A DNA stretch of 64,000 nt from Cavia porcellus (taxonomy: Eukaryota > Chordata > Mammalia > Rodentia > Caviidae). The notes under the pieces are model-generated. The model was not told the DNA's origin, ran no database searches, and worked only from the letters and a program-made list of their open reading frames with translations. The stretch lies in NCBI RefSeq assembly GCF_034190915.1, contig NW_026947496.1, positions 57,360,501-57,424,500 on the forward strand. Direction: 5' to 3'. Below, in pieces: positions 45,654-58,209 of this stretch. The position numbers and the translations under genes were made by a program. Within the stretch, counting starts at the first letter, position 1. Each line of letters begins with the position of its first letter.

Positions 45654-46440
45654 TTTAAAAAATTTTATTTAAAGAAAGACTAAACAAAACAGAAAATGGG
45701 TAGAAATAATACATATGTTCAGAGAAAAAATGAACAGTAGGAAATCACTAGTTGATGTTTACATACTTTTACAAATAGTTGTTCAAGATACAAAAGTGGA
45801 ACATTTAAAGTGAGAATTCAAATGGCAAGACTGCGAACAGTTGTTCACTAACCAACAAAAACTTAGTAATATAATTGTCAAGCCTATACACTTACACATA
45901 CATGCAGTTATCCATATCTTCATTTATGTTGGGATTAAACAAACTAAAGTGGGCTAAAGTCATTCTGAACAAAGAATAATAGCATTGCTGTATTTCACAT
46001 CATGACACTCTGAGATCAACACTGGGTACTGTAGTGTCTTTTATTTATTTATTTATTTAAATAAAGACTAAGAAAAACAGAAAATGGGTAGAAATAATAT
46101 ACTTTCAAAGTAAAACTAAGCAGTAAGAAATCACTAGTTGATGATTACAGATTGTCCTCTTACAAATAGTTATTTAAAATACTAAAGTGGAGCATATAAA
46201 GTGGGGATTCAAACAGTGAGACTGCAACCAGTTCTGTTTAACTATCCAAAAAAAAAAAAACCCTCAAAAATATGGTTATCAATCCTATACACTTAAACAT
46301 ACATGCAGTTATCCATATCTTCAATTATGTTGAGATTGAATAAACCCAAGCAGGCTAATATCACTCTGAACAAGGAATAATACTATTGCTGGGTTTCACA
46401 TTATGACCCTCCAGGATCAGCACTGGGTATTTTAGTGTCT
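45654..46440 (-). repeat. Tandemly doubled 3' terminal segment of copy D
   Basis: Both halves start with a T-rich edge and 'aaagactaa..aaaacagaaa', then 'gggtagaaataata', 'agtagttg'-like 'cactagttgatg' and 'aaagtgg', and end with 'cactgggta' plus 'tagtgtct'. The unit is about 380-410 bp. The (ATTT)n stretch at 46042-46062 between them is the A-tail of the inner unit. Confidence 0.8.
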
Positions 46441-47681
46441 CTTTTTCTTCAAAGTATCTGTTCATTTCATGATGTGTTATAAGATCATTTCTCATAAACT
46501 GTTTATAGATTCTACACAGTCATGAGTCTTAACATGTATTTCTCTTCTTTCTATATTAGTGGGAGGAATACAGCAAGACAAAACTAAACATTTTCCTAAA
46601 AAACACATGAAACAAAAAAGACATATAAGACCGTTGTACAAAGAGGTCTACCATAGTTCCTCTGTTGTCTCTTGTTATACCCAATAGAATTGGCTATATC
46701 ATCAGACATAGTATAATTGAACATATCAGTACATAACAGTATTAATAAAAACAGAATTTTGTATATAATATAAAACTTCAAAAGCAGGCAGTTATCAAAT
46801 CAGAATGGTATCATAGAGTCTTGTCATCATCAGTGTAGTTGCCTATACTCTCAGACTTGATACTATCAATCATATCAGTTTTGAATAAAATCTTTCAGTA
46901 CCAAACAGCAAATCAAACAAACCAGATTTAACTAAGTTCAGTCATGATAAACCAGTATAAGTCATACAGGGCTCTAGACTAAGATAACATGAAATTAAAG
47001 ATGATTGCTGTGCTGTATCCTGGTGTTTTTGGGATAGCTGTCTTTGCCTTCAAATGTAATGCAAGTAGACAAGTGGCACAGAATAAAATCAATCAAAAAA
47101 AGAGAATAAAATTATCTAAGCATAATTTGTGCCAATAATGTGGGTTTTAAATCCTGATATACTATTAACAATATCTTCTGGCATCTTTTTTAGACTCGCC
47201 CTCCCCTTTCACTTCCCCAGGGTGCACTGTACATTTTTGGGTCTGACCATCCCCTTGGTTTTAAATTGGGAGGGTGTACCTGCTATTTACATAAATGTTT
47301 CTGAACCTTCTGTATCCTGGACTTGATCTCTAATTGTATTCCTTTGCCTATTAAAGGCTGTCTTTCCAACCTATCCACAAATACTGGTCTAGTTGCCCAT
47401 ATTACTCTCTGGTTCTCTGTCACATAGAGCATTATTTTCTCATATTTGATTTTCATTCCATGTATGCTTTTTCATGTTAATTATATTTCCTATAAATAGC
47501 ATCTCAGTGGATCCTGCCTCCTGATCTACTCCACGTGTGGTTCTTTTTTTTTTTTTTAATTTAGTGTATCAAGGCCATCTATATTAGAGGTTAAAACCAA
47601 CCTTCTCTGTCTCATTTCTGTTATGCTCTTTTATTGCCATCAGTTGTCTGCTTATCTTCTTCATTCTACTTTCTGCTCTAT

Positions 47682-48743
47682 TCATGGAGGCCTCTCTGCC
47701 ACTGTTCCTGTAATCCTAGTACTTTTCTCTCTCTCCAGAATGCCCTGCAGTATTCTCTGTTGAGTTGGATTAGAGGTCACAAATTTCCCAAGTTCCTCTT
47801 TGTCTTAGAAGCATCTTGTTTCTCTATTGATTTCTAGAGACAGTTTATCAGGGTGCATCAATTAGGGTTGGAGGTTATTTTCTTTCAGGGCTTGGAATAT
47901 TTCATTCCAAGCTCTTCTTGACTTGATGATTTGTGTCGAGAAGTCTGTCATTATTCTGATGGGCCTTCCTTTATAGGTTAACTGTTTCTTGTCTCTAACA
48001 AATTTTAATATTTTGTTCTTTTATTGAATTTCTGGGATCTTGATTATTATATGTCTGGGTGTAGTTCTGTTTCAGTTGTAGGTGCTAGATTTCTGTATAC
48101 CTCCTACATCAGAATATCATTTCCTTTTCCTGTGTTTGGGAAGTTTAAATTAATTGTTTCTGTGAATAGCCTTTGTAGTGCCTTTGTTTGTAGCCCTGCT
48201 TCTTCATTCACATTCTTTATTCTCAAGTTTTAGATTGTCGTGTCATCTTCTAGCTTTTGTATTGTTACTGCTTGTTTCCTTGTTATTTTAAAAAAGTTTT
48301 TCCTTTCATAATCCCACATTGTAAAATTGTCCTCCAGTTTGGATAATCTATCCTTAGTTTCTTTCATGCAGATTTGCCATCTTTCCATAGAGTTTTTATG
48401 TCCTGGTGATCTCTTTGAATCTGCTTCTTGTGTTCTATATTTTCTTTATATTCTTCATCAAATTGTTCTCTCCTTTGTTTGAGTTCCTCCCTTCTTCCAT
48501 CTGTTTCTACTTGAGGGGTGCTTAGTATCTCTATTTTTAATCTTCTTATATCTTGCTTTATTTACCTAAATATTTCACTTTTGAACTCGTGTATGAGATC
48601 CTGAAAATATCTCTTTATTTCCACTGGTGCTGTGTCTGACATTGCATGTTTGCTGCTCTCATTCCTCTTTGTATTTACCTGTCCTTGGTAAATGTTCTCA
48701 GGTTTGAGTCGTAGGACTTTTTGTTGTTGCTTCCTCTTCCCAT
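47682..48743 (-). pseudogene. Half-L1 ORF1 (copy D), decayed
   Basis: The presumed start at 48743 reads MGRGSNNKKS in one frame. Another frame gives KHAMSDTAPVEIKRYFQDLI and HEFKSEIF, matching the SDTAPIDIKRYLQSLIDEF stretch of copy B. The rest is fragmented by stops and frameshifts, and the C-terminal part is recognisable only by DNA similarity to copy A (15678-15935). This is a long-dead RNA-binding protein of the L1 ORF1 type. Confidence 0.78.
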
Positions 48744-49559
48744 CTTTTTTGTTTCTTCCAGGAGGCCCCAGTTTTTTTCTTTGTTGGATACAATTCTTCT
48801 GAAGCATGCTGGCTAGGTGACCCTTCCCACTGCTGTGTGCTAGTGAGTTGCAGACAGGGAGAACATATGCTGGCCCCTCCCCTTCAGATCAGTCAAGGTG
48901 CTGATGCCTGTACTGTATTACTATGTGCTGTCTCCTCTCCCAGATCAGACAAACTTTTGAGGCTTCACTGCATTCATGTGGTTGGTGTGCATCCTCACTG
49001 TAGGAAATTGATTTAGGATAACCTATTGGGTCCCAGGCAGGTCACATTACCACAGCCTAGCTCATTCCACCAATCTCATTTGGGAAGGGAACAACTAACT
49101 GAACTCACTGCTGCCCCTTGTACTTGCCAGTCCTGCGTGGTCCCTGAAGGTCACCTGCTGGAGCCCCCCTTTCTGTGGAATGGCTCCACTCCCATCACTC
49201 ACCACAGGTCAATGCAGGCTCCCCACCAGCTCAGCTCTCCCTTTGGCTGGCTGACCCCCAACCTCAGTGTGACTGCACCTCCAGTGAGTCGAAGTGGCAG
49301 GACCTCAAACGGCTCAGCAAGTCACCCGCTGTGGCAGGAGCACCGAACCTTTAGCTGTTCCAATAATAGCATCTGGACTGTATGTTTGATTGGTTCTTCT
49401 CACCTTAGTTTCTTCTTGGGATGAGAGAATTCATCTCCCTATGTACGGGACTCCCCACACTGTATTCTGTTGAATTCTAAGTTGACTATCTCAGGGAGCC
49501 TCTGTAGTCAGCTGTTATCTATCCACCATCTTTGCTCTGTCCCTCTGGCCTGAGTCTTC

Positions 49560-52500
49560 ATCAATTACACTACCAAAAGACAGGTTGGTAGTGTAAAGAA
49601 AAATGAAGAGATGGTATCAACAATGCACTGTACATGTGGTTGGAAATGCTTAGAAATGAGTAACTCAAGTGCCCTGAGCTGAGACTGTATAGAATCTTAA
49701 CAAAAGAACAACAATGTTTAGATAAATTGATAAGACAAAGGAGAAAGACTTCAAGTTTCTAGGGCAGCAGGTTTTGGGAAAACAAACAGATGGAAAGTAA
49801 TGGCAGCTACATAGGAATTTTATCAAGATTTGTCATATAGATCCTTTGGTGTCATCTCTGGTTGATTACCAAGGAACTTGTTTGAGGTGCATTACATTCT
49901 GTCCTTCCTGTTTGGGGAAGGACACCTTTAGGCCATACTTTAAACCAAATAGGTGGAAAATAACTTTTCTCATATTTGATTTTCAATTGCTTTTAGCTCA
50001 AAATAATAGTACTACTAAAATGGTATACTTCCACTCTTATCCTTCATAACTCCTGCTCAATTTCAAAAAAGTTATACCTCTACCAGAACAAACTATGTTG
50101 TGCTGCCCTTACCCATATCTCTTGATCATCTTTGCTCTTCTTTCTCTCCCAAAGTACAAGGAGAGGTATTTGTATCTAAGGGAATTTCTTTTCTTACAAG
50201 AAAAGTAGTTTTTATGAAATCTCATTAACTAGAAAGGATTAGCCACAGAAGAGACTACAAAGCAAACAAGACACCCAAAACACAAAGGAACTTTGTCCAA
50301 GTTCAGTATCTGCTCGCATTCATTTCCTGTGAAAGTAATTTACTGTCCTTTTTAAATTTCCTACAGTCCTCCACCTCCTTTATCTCTGTAAAGAAAGTGT
50401 TTAAACCTCAGCCATCCCAGCCCTTTTTTGAGTTGCACATTTTGTGTGGCTCCAGTGCATATGTGCACATTAATGTATTTTATTCATCCTGTTAATCTGT
50501 CTACTGCCAATTTATTTGGCCAGACTCAGTTATCCATCACTAGACTCAATTATGACAAAGCCATTATGAGTTATGAGAGGCAAAGAAAAGAATAGGGTAA
50601 TCTTTGCTTAAATATATACTTCATTGAATAATTCTTCTACAGTATCTAATCTCATTGAGTACCATGTGGAAAAGCCTTCAGAATGCAGAAAAGAGGCTCA
50701 GGTTTTGTTCTTCTGAATATTGCTAGTGATAAAGCAGCAGGAGTTTTTGAAAATTTGATATTTTTCTATCTTGAAATTTTCTATGTAAAATGATTTTGAA
50801 TAAATACTAATCGATCTTTTAAAAATGATAATGATAAGACCTGATTCAGCTAAGCATACATCAATAACTAATGTGTATAATGACTCATAAGCAAACTATG
50901 TTAATTTTAACATAATATTTTAGAGTCAGTAGTTAATTCTGATATGTGATTTCTCATGTTGAAATAATAGAGAAGATATTTGAAAGTTAAAAGACAATAT
51001 TTATGTTTGAACATACGATAAGAAAAAGAATTATATTTTTGAAACTTAATTTTGAAGAAATCTATGTTTTGAATTGCCCAAAAGTCTCATCATTAAAGCT
51101 GGAAAGTAGTAGTTTTCCTTCACATGTTTTTAACCATTTTTTCTCCCTTTAAAAATGAGGTGGAAAACAATTAATAATTAGGTGAAGGATTTGGGGAGTT
51201 TGAACTGCAGAGTGTAAAATAATTAATTTTGTGGAAATGTCTTGTTCCATTATAACAGGATAATGAACTATTTAAACAATGAGATACTAAAACATATGTG
51301 CTTTGATCAAAATCTCAGTCAGTCATCCAAAAGTGTATTAAGGAGGTCTAGAAATTTTGAGAAGCTGAAAATGGTAGTGCACATTTTCAAGGGGATTACC
51401 ATCCAAGGAGGAAAACAACAACAATGCACATGTCACAAGTCAAAACATAATTAAATATACCTAGTAGTGTACACAAAAATGATTGCTCACTACAACATTG
51501 GATAACAAGGAGGAATCCCCAGACCAAAGTATAAATTTAGCATAAACTGGTTTGGAAGTCTTGAGAACAGGAAAGGCCAACCAGGCAACGAATGCTGAAA
51601 TAGAACTGCACATTGTTTGCTTAGCTTTTCAGGACCTTTATGACAAGACTCTGAGAGGGACTTTTTTGATAGTGTTGGAAAGCATTTTATTTTCAGTTCC
51701 TGTTGCTTATGTAGGTTCTGAAGCAAGTGCTGTAGAGAACTGAATTAGTAGAGAGAACTTTATGATATGTGTCTGGAGTGTTACAGTCTTCAACGGGGTT
51801 GTAAGCAAATCTCCATATAGAAAGTATGGCTATTAAATATGAGCTCTCTCCTTTGACTCTTTCTGGACCTTAGCCAGATACACTCAAACTACTCAAGATG
51901 ATTAAGAATATTATAAATGATGAGAGACAAAAAGCTGGTGTTTTTTATTGATTCTGCATAAATGCATATCATTTATGATATACAGTATATGTGTACAAAT
52001 GTCATTGGCTGAAGAAAGGTAAAGTGGGAAAGGAATGTTTAAAACTGCTAACAGCATAGGCTACATACACAGTCAGTTGCTGTCACTTTCATCACAAACA
52101 GGATTGTCCTCTAGGAAAAAGTCTTGTTTGGAAAGATACTTCTGATATCTTAATAAATGATGTATCATTTTGTTTTATGATAGTAAAAACAAGAAATACC
52201 AAGTGTGTATGAACTTTACAAATTCAGTTCCCTAAATGAAAAAAAAAAAAAAAAAAGACAGTATAGATAGGGGTGGATATTGGGTGATATTGGGTAGGGT
52301 ATTGAGTGGGAGGAGGTGCAAAGGACTGACGTCTCTAGCCAGTGGACCTGCTGTATCTTAAATGTGATGACAGGTGTATGAGAGTATCAGTTTGTCAAAA
52401 CTCACTAACAGTATGCTTATAATACATACATCTGATTGCATTTAACTTGCATTTCATTAAAGATGATGTTGAAAAAATCAGTTGCCTACCTGCTGCTTTA

Positions 52501-52585
52501 TACATGTGTGAAATGGATGCCTGAAGAAATACTTATCTTATTGCTAATAAAATAGTATAATTTGTTAACTTGAAGTACCCTTTCT
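49560..52585. other. Unassigned sequence
   Basis: Three kilobases with no recognised mobile element. Frames are under 80 codons. A poly(A) tract lies at 52238-52256. It appears single-copy. Confidence 0.45.
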
Positions 52586-52589
52586 TAAG

Positions 52590-52725
52590 ACTGTGGTACT
52601 AGTGGCACATGCCTATAATTGCAGTGTTCTCAGACACTGAGGCAGGCGGATCAGAATTTCCATACCAGTGTGGTAGCCTAGAAACTTAGAGAGTGCCTGT
52701 CCCCCAAGTGAATAAATAAATGCTA
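52590..52725 (+). mobile_element. B1: Diverged B1-like SINE
   Basis: 'gtggcacatgcctataattg' and 'gacactgaggcaggcggatc' lie in B1 order, with an A-rich end 'aataaataaatgc'. Old and degraded. Confidence 0.65.
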
Positions 52726-52879
52726 AAACAAACAAAGCCCAAACAACTGATGTTAGAGCTCCGAACAAAGGCCTCTCTTGAATCCATAGTGACCTTCCCT
52801 CCCTACAAAAAATCCTTTTGTTTCAAATTAGTAGACTCTTTTTGAAAAACAAATTTTAAAATGAAATACTGTTCCCTTA

Positions 52880-54420
52880 TCCTTCCTTGTCTCTTATATC
52901 CACTGTTCAGTTGGGAGCTTAAATTTGTACCTCAGTGTGTGTCATTCCAGCTTTTATTCATCCATTTTATGAAGTTTTTGTATGACTCTATGAATTTACA
53001 ACTGGATACACATGTCTTAATCTTTATGTAAAAATTCTAAAAATTTCAGACACTCAGATGTCCAGATCTGAACTCATTTAGTTGAGTTTAAGCAAGTATC
53101 AGTTCCACAGTTTATTCCTAAAGGATTTCATCAGTCAACATTGTAAAGATGTTGATTTCAAAGAGATTTTATAGTAAATGTTTAAACTTTGATATTGCAT
53201 ATAAATTAAACAGCACATACCTTCAATTCAGTGAGTCTTCACAAATACATAGACCTGGAATATACAAGGATTCAGAACTTTCCTGTCCTCTTGTGAACTT
53301 ATTAGTAAATGACTGTCCCTTTGTGCTCAGAATGGCAACATTCTTATTTCTTTTACCATAGACTGTTGTAAGATTTACATAAATAGAATTAAGCTCTTCT
53401 CTAGGACCAGCCCCTTTGACTTGCCAACATATTTTTGAGATTTACTGTATATGTATTTGAGTCATCTGTTATACATACTATTTAGTGACTGAAATAGAGC
53501 ATCCACTTGTTAATCATTCTCATATTATTATTTGAGATGGTTCCAACTTGGCTGTTTTGAATGCATATTTGTGTTTTTGGTGTGTTGTTTTCATGTGTGT
53601 ATGATGTCCACTTTTGGGGTAAATGTTTAGGAAGGGGTAACCTATGCCATAGAGTTATAGGATGGTTTTTTTTTTTAGCTTCCAAAACCTTAGTACGTAT
53701 ATTTAACAAATAGAAAGTCTCTAGCCCTACACACAATTCCATTTCAAAATGTGTCAATTTCATCAACATTCGTCAACTATTTACACTGTCTTCCCTCAAT
53801 AAAAGTGCACTCCAAGATATCTTGACAAGAAATTTTTATCAATAATAATACATTTTGAACTGGTTGTAGTGGTGCCCACCCATTTTACTTTCTTTCAATT
53901 GTCTGGAGTAATGATAAAGTCAACAGGACATGAGAATGATCTTAGTTGGGCAGCACTCTTTCATAAGAACCAAATCACTAAAGAGCTTTCTTCTCACCTC
54001 TTCTTCAGCCTCCAACTAAACTTACTAAACAACTGTGACCAGCAGAATAAACAGAAAAAAGCAAACTGGGATTACCAACCTGGGCACAAGAGAACAGACT
54101 GCATAGGAAGCATTTGTCTTGCAGTACTAAATAAAAAGTTTTCAGCACATTACTACTGTTAGTTTCATCATTTAAACATCTAATAATATTTTTTCTTGAT
54201 GAGCCAATTTTTGACAAAATGTAAAACTTTCTTTTGAAAATATTTTCTTATAAAAACTATAATGTAAAGGATGTTTGGGGAGATTCTTTTTGAGACTCTG
54301 CTAGAGTCACTTCCAAAGAGGTAGTGTCAGGTTACACTTCCACCAGCAATGCATGTGAATGTTACTTAGTATCCAATATTTTGAAGCTATTATCTTCAAA
54401 GAGATTTTAGTATTCAGCAT
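52880..54420 (-). mobile_element. L1: Very old L1 3' UTR fragments
   Basis: Plus-strand phrases such as 'taaatagaattaagctc', 'agatggttccaacttggctg' and, further right, 'cttccaaagaggtagtgtca' with 'cttccaccagcaatgcatg' follow the order of old L1 3' ends read in reverse. About 53700-54270 in between is unassigned. The call rests on general resemblance. Confidence 0.45.
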
Positions 54421-54695
54421 TTCACAAGAAAATATGGGCCTAAGCAGACAATTATGGTCACTGTCATCATAGTTTGACAAAATGTAAAACTTAAAATAAG
54501 TGTGCTACTTTTAGCTATAAGAGGTCATTTTGTAGGGCAAGAGTTAAATGTCAGAAACCAAATATCAGCTTAAGCTTCTGCTAATTGTCATGTGGAGAAA
54601 GAAGTCCTTGACTTTGCAGATGTCCTTGGCAGATTTCACTACTGTCGTGTATGCTCAAGATCATAATTTATATATACACATAGATATGTATATGG

Positions 54696-54698
<3 letters not shown>

Positions 54699-54739
<41 letters not shown>
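54699..54739. repeat. (TG)16(TA)n compound microsatellite
   Basis: A TG run at 54699-54730 followed directly by TA to 54739. Confidence 0.95.
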
Positions 54740-54740
<1 letters not shown>

Positions 54741-56240
54741 ATTTTAGCTTCTTAAAAGAGAAGTCTGATAATTTTCTGTGCTTTTCTTCTCACAAACCAG
54801 CACAAGCCACCATTTCTCACCTACTTAATTTTAAAGTGCAGTATTCAGCCAGAAATAAACATCTGTCCTCAATTTTGTCCCAAATCTTTTGGAGTCCTTG
54901 CCAGCCCTGACATTTCCATATGCCTCTTATGTCTTCCCACATAGGTTTTGGGGTCAGAAAGACTTCAAATTTTAACAACCTCTTCCTGGCAACTTTTTTG
55001 GAACTCAAAAAAGTTAGTTTTCAGAGAAAAGGAGAAATTCCGGAGTTAAACACTACATGAAGAAATGCAAATAAATTCCTTACGTAACTGAGGAATTTCT
55101 AATTATCAGTTGTGCAGCAGCAAGAGTCTTTCCTGAACCTGGTGCCATAGGCAAATTTTGGTATATCATGCTTTCTAGATGTATCTTATTTTCTCTCCAC
55201 AGTGCCTTTATTCACATTTTCACTCTTTTTTTAAAGTGCCCCCCCCAAAAAAAAAACAATCTAAATTCTTATGGTAATACTCAACTCAAAGGCAATCAGT
55301 TCAATCTTTTCTCCTGTCTCCAAACATCTTTCCCAGATGACAAGTGAATAAACAAACTTTCATGGAAGACTAAATTATAAATCGACCTCACTTCTTATAT
55401 CGTTAGTGAATACATTATTATGAAAATAATAATTTTATTTACTTATGCATTTTACTCTTTGTGAACTGGCGGAATCACTAGACCATCTAATAATGACATC
55501 CTTACCATCATATATGTGTTTTCCATGTCTCAGGCTCAGGGCTGAACACTGACATGTGCTACATCATTTAGTCCTCATCATTTACTGCTGACTTTGACTT
55601 TAAAAAGTAAATAATTTACTGAATTAGTTGCAATTCATGCCTAATACTCATAATCTCTCAGTCATAACTGGTCCTCAGGAGCTGTTCATTGAATGAAAAT
55701 ATTAATTAAGCATTCAGAACTTTAAGAATTTTGCTCACATTTTTCTTTCAAACACTCTTTTGAATACAGGATAATACTTTGCTGACATTTGTCACTGAGG
55801 CTCAGGATGTACGCTGCAAGAAAAACCAGCCAGGAGAATGCCAACTTCACCTTTGCTGATGCAAGAATGGGAAAGCAAAAGCACAAAGAGTGTATAATTT
55901 CTGCTTTTAAAGCATTTTTCTTTTATTTCCTCCCAGTCTGTCCGTGAGTTTCAGACTAAACACCCATAAGTTAGATTATGATTAGAATGAATGAAATACT
56001 GTATGAGCTCTTTAAATACTTAAATGAGGGACAGACATGTCCCTTCAGGATGTCTACCTACTGTAAAGTTCACCTATGTTTGGCATACACTGTAGTAGTT
56101 CATTTGAGAATATAAAGCTATCTTTCAGGCACTGAAGAGATGAATTCTTAGCCATAAAACAAAACAAGGTTTTCTTCCATGTCCTTGAAGATTTTTCTGA
56201 ATTAATCAAAAGATGTGTTGTTTGTATAACATTTGTTTTA
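54740..56240. other. Unassigned sequence
   Basis: No recognised repeat or coding frame. Short poly(A)/poly(C) at about 55238-55257. Confidence 0.4.
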
Positions 56241-56242
56241 AG

Positions 56243-56255
56243 CCAAATGTGGTGG

Positions 56256-56312
<57 letters not shown>

Positions 56313-56458
56313 CCAGCAGTCCTGGAGGTTGAGGTCGGCAAATTTCCAGACCAGCTAGGCAACTTAGCAGTTTAGTGAGACCCTGTCTCAAAATAGCAAG
56401 GTTAGGTCTGTAACTCAGTGCGAGAGCTCTGGGATCTAGTCCCAGCGATGGGAAAAGG

Positions 56459-56460
<2 letters not shown>
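56243..56460 (+). mobile_element. B1-ID dimeric SINE interrupted by an (AT)n expansion
   Basis: The B1 left end 'ccaaatgtggtggcacac' is followed at once by (AC)n(AT)n (56256-56309). The element then resumes with 'aattccagcagtcctggag', 'cagaccagctaggcaactta' and 'gagaccctgtctcaaaa'. An ID-like part, 'ggttaggtctgtaactcagt' and 'gatctagtcccagcgatgg', completes the dimer. The A-tail position is occupied by (AC)n. Confidence 0.85.

Positions 56461-56509
<49 letters not shown>
56461..56509. repeat. (AC)n microsatellite at a SINE tail
   Basis: An AC run of about 42 bp plus 'gcacac', starting directly after the SINE's ID part, followed by (GAGA)-rich DNA to 56550. Confidence 0.95.
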
Positions 56510-56513
<4 letters not shown>

Positions 56514-56649
56514 GAGAGCAAGAGAGCGAGAGAGCCAGAGAAAGAGAGAACGAAGAGCAACAACCACAACCGATTGTGTTTTGAAATTCAGCTTATTTAC
56601 CAAATGTAACTTTAGATATTGAATACTACTTTTAATTATTTTATTAAAA

Positions 56650-57350
56650 TCTACATAAAATAAATTCACTTGAGTGTATGGCTTAATGACTTTTGACAAA
56701 TGTGTATCCTTTTGAAACCACCATTAGTCAAGACACAAACCATTTCCACTTACAAAGCTCTTTGAATTCTCCTAGCAGTCACTGTCTCTCAGTGTCCCTC
56801 CAGGCTAAGATGGTTTTGCTGTATGATGCTGTGGATCAATATTGCCACTTCAACAATTTTGTATGAGTGGAATTGAATCATATCTTTTCTTCTGTACCTG
56901 GCTTGTTTAGTTTTTATATCTTTAAGGTATAAAAAGATATATCTTTAAGATTCAGGTAAATTCATTTTTTCATATATTTTGTGGATCTCCAGGATATATA
57001 ATAAAATATCAGTTGATATATATGGATATTCAATTATTCTGGTAAAAAATTTTTTTAAGTTACCTTTTCACCGTAAATTGACGAGTCAATTTTGTCAAGG
57101 TTTCAATTGGTCATGTATATGTGGATCTGTGTTTGGTTCTCTATTCTATTCCCTTGACTAATTCATCTGCCCACATCTGGGTAAAACACTGTCTAGATTA
57201 CTATAGCTTTATACAAATTATTAAAATCTGATGTGAACTTTTGAGTTTAACTTTATTCTCTTTTTCAAATTTCATTGTTTTAAGTCTTTGACTTTTTCGT
57301 ACAAATTTTATCACTAGATTATCAATTTCTATTAGAAATACGAGAGGCTA
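56650..57350 (-). mobile_element. L1: Old L1 3' UTR and ORF2 C-terminal fragment
   Basis: On plus, 'ggttctctattctattccct', 'ttactatagctttata' and 'atcaatttctattag' are hallmarks of the reverse of L1 ORF2 3' coding sequence. 'gtatgagtggaattgaatca' belongs to the 3' UTR. Heavily decayed. Confidence 0.6.
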
Positions 57351-57519
57351 CTGATGAATTATTACATAGAAACAATGCACCAGTTTGGAAAGAACTGCTA
57401 ATCTTAACAGTAGAGAGTGTTCCAAAACATTAATAGAACCTATCACCATTTTTACTTAGGTCTTCATTAATTTCTTCTAATATTACAGTTTGCATTGTGA
57501 GGTACCATTTTTACTTGTG

Positions 57520-57835
57520 CTGCCCTGGCTGACCTGATGTCCTGAACTGAATGAAAACATTTACCTTTTACAGTTGCTTTGACTTTGGGGAAGATCCAGG
57601 TGTCACATGTGCCAGACGCATTGAATGACATGAATGAGGCTGAACCGTAATATTTTTATGACTCTCTTTTGGTTGAATAGCACCAAATAGCAGCATTTAC
57701 CTTATAAACACACTCACAAAAATGACTTAAGATATGCTTCAGAAAGTGGCAGGAATGTTAGGACAAGTATGTTTCAAGCAAGGGGGAGTATTTTGAAGGG
57801 GATTAATGCCAATGTGTCTTTTACTGGAATTTTTT
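57520..57835 (+). mobile_element. Ancient dispersed repeat, copy 2 (mariner-like?)
   Basis: The homologue of 9735-10060. Here the decayed frame is clearer: a KIQVSHVPDALND stretch and, near the end, CFRKWQE, a stop, and DKYVSSKGEYFEGD. The WQ....K.V...GEYFEGD pattern resembles the C-terminal region of mariner-type transposases. The frame has several stops. Tentative family call. Confidence 0.45.
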
Positions 57836-57839
57836 TTTA

Positions 57840-57960
57840 ACTTTTATTAGGCTTGTAGTACATAATGATCAGTACATGCACATAATGTATTTGAATAACT
57901 TATTTTCCCCCAAGTCCCATTTTGTGTTTTCAGCATCAGATTCATTTTTTCTTATAAGAT
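57840..57960 (-). mobile_element. L1: L1 3' tail fragment
   Basis: 'acttttattaggcttgtagt' and 'cagtacatgcacataatgta' resemble the 20225-20462 L1 3' end. Short and diverged. Confidence 0.4.
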
Positions 57961-58209
57961 GTTGTAAAGTTAATTATCATTTATACAGATGAAAAACTGG
58001 ATTAATAGGTCAAAGAAAATATAAAACATGTAAGATAATTGTACTTAGTTGAGGTACACTTTTAAATACTTTATTAACATTGGATTACAATGCCTTTTTT
58101 CTCTTTTTAGTCTTTTATTTCATTTGTGCATGTGTGTGTGTTTGTGTTAGATGAAATTACTATAGTTTCAGTTTAAAATATAACTATATATTTATTCTCT
58201 TGGTCTCCA

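Larger units (their letters stand above)
45654..49546 (-). mobile_element. HAL1: Half-L1 (HAL1-like) copy D, full length, 3' end duplicated
   Basis: Architecture as in copy A: 5' UTR (48744-49546), ORF1 (47682-48743) and a non-coding 3' region (45654-47681). No ORF2 is present. A weak target-site duplication is possible: ggcctggggctt (45642-45653) against ggcctgagtctt (49547-49558), 10 of 12. The 3' terminal segment is present twice (45654-46032 and 46033-46440). Spacing of internal repeat markers (about 46448, 46681, 46828 and 47025) matches copy A. Confidence 0.8.

Noticed and set aside
49026..49424. 132-codon plus-strand frame
   Set aside because: It lies in the GC-rich 5' UTR of half-L1 copy D on the opposite strand. 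No protein resemblance.
53869..54162. 97-codon frame at 53869-54162
   Set aside because: No recognisable domain and no splice or family support. Treated as chance.
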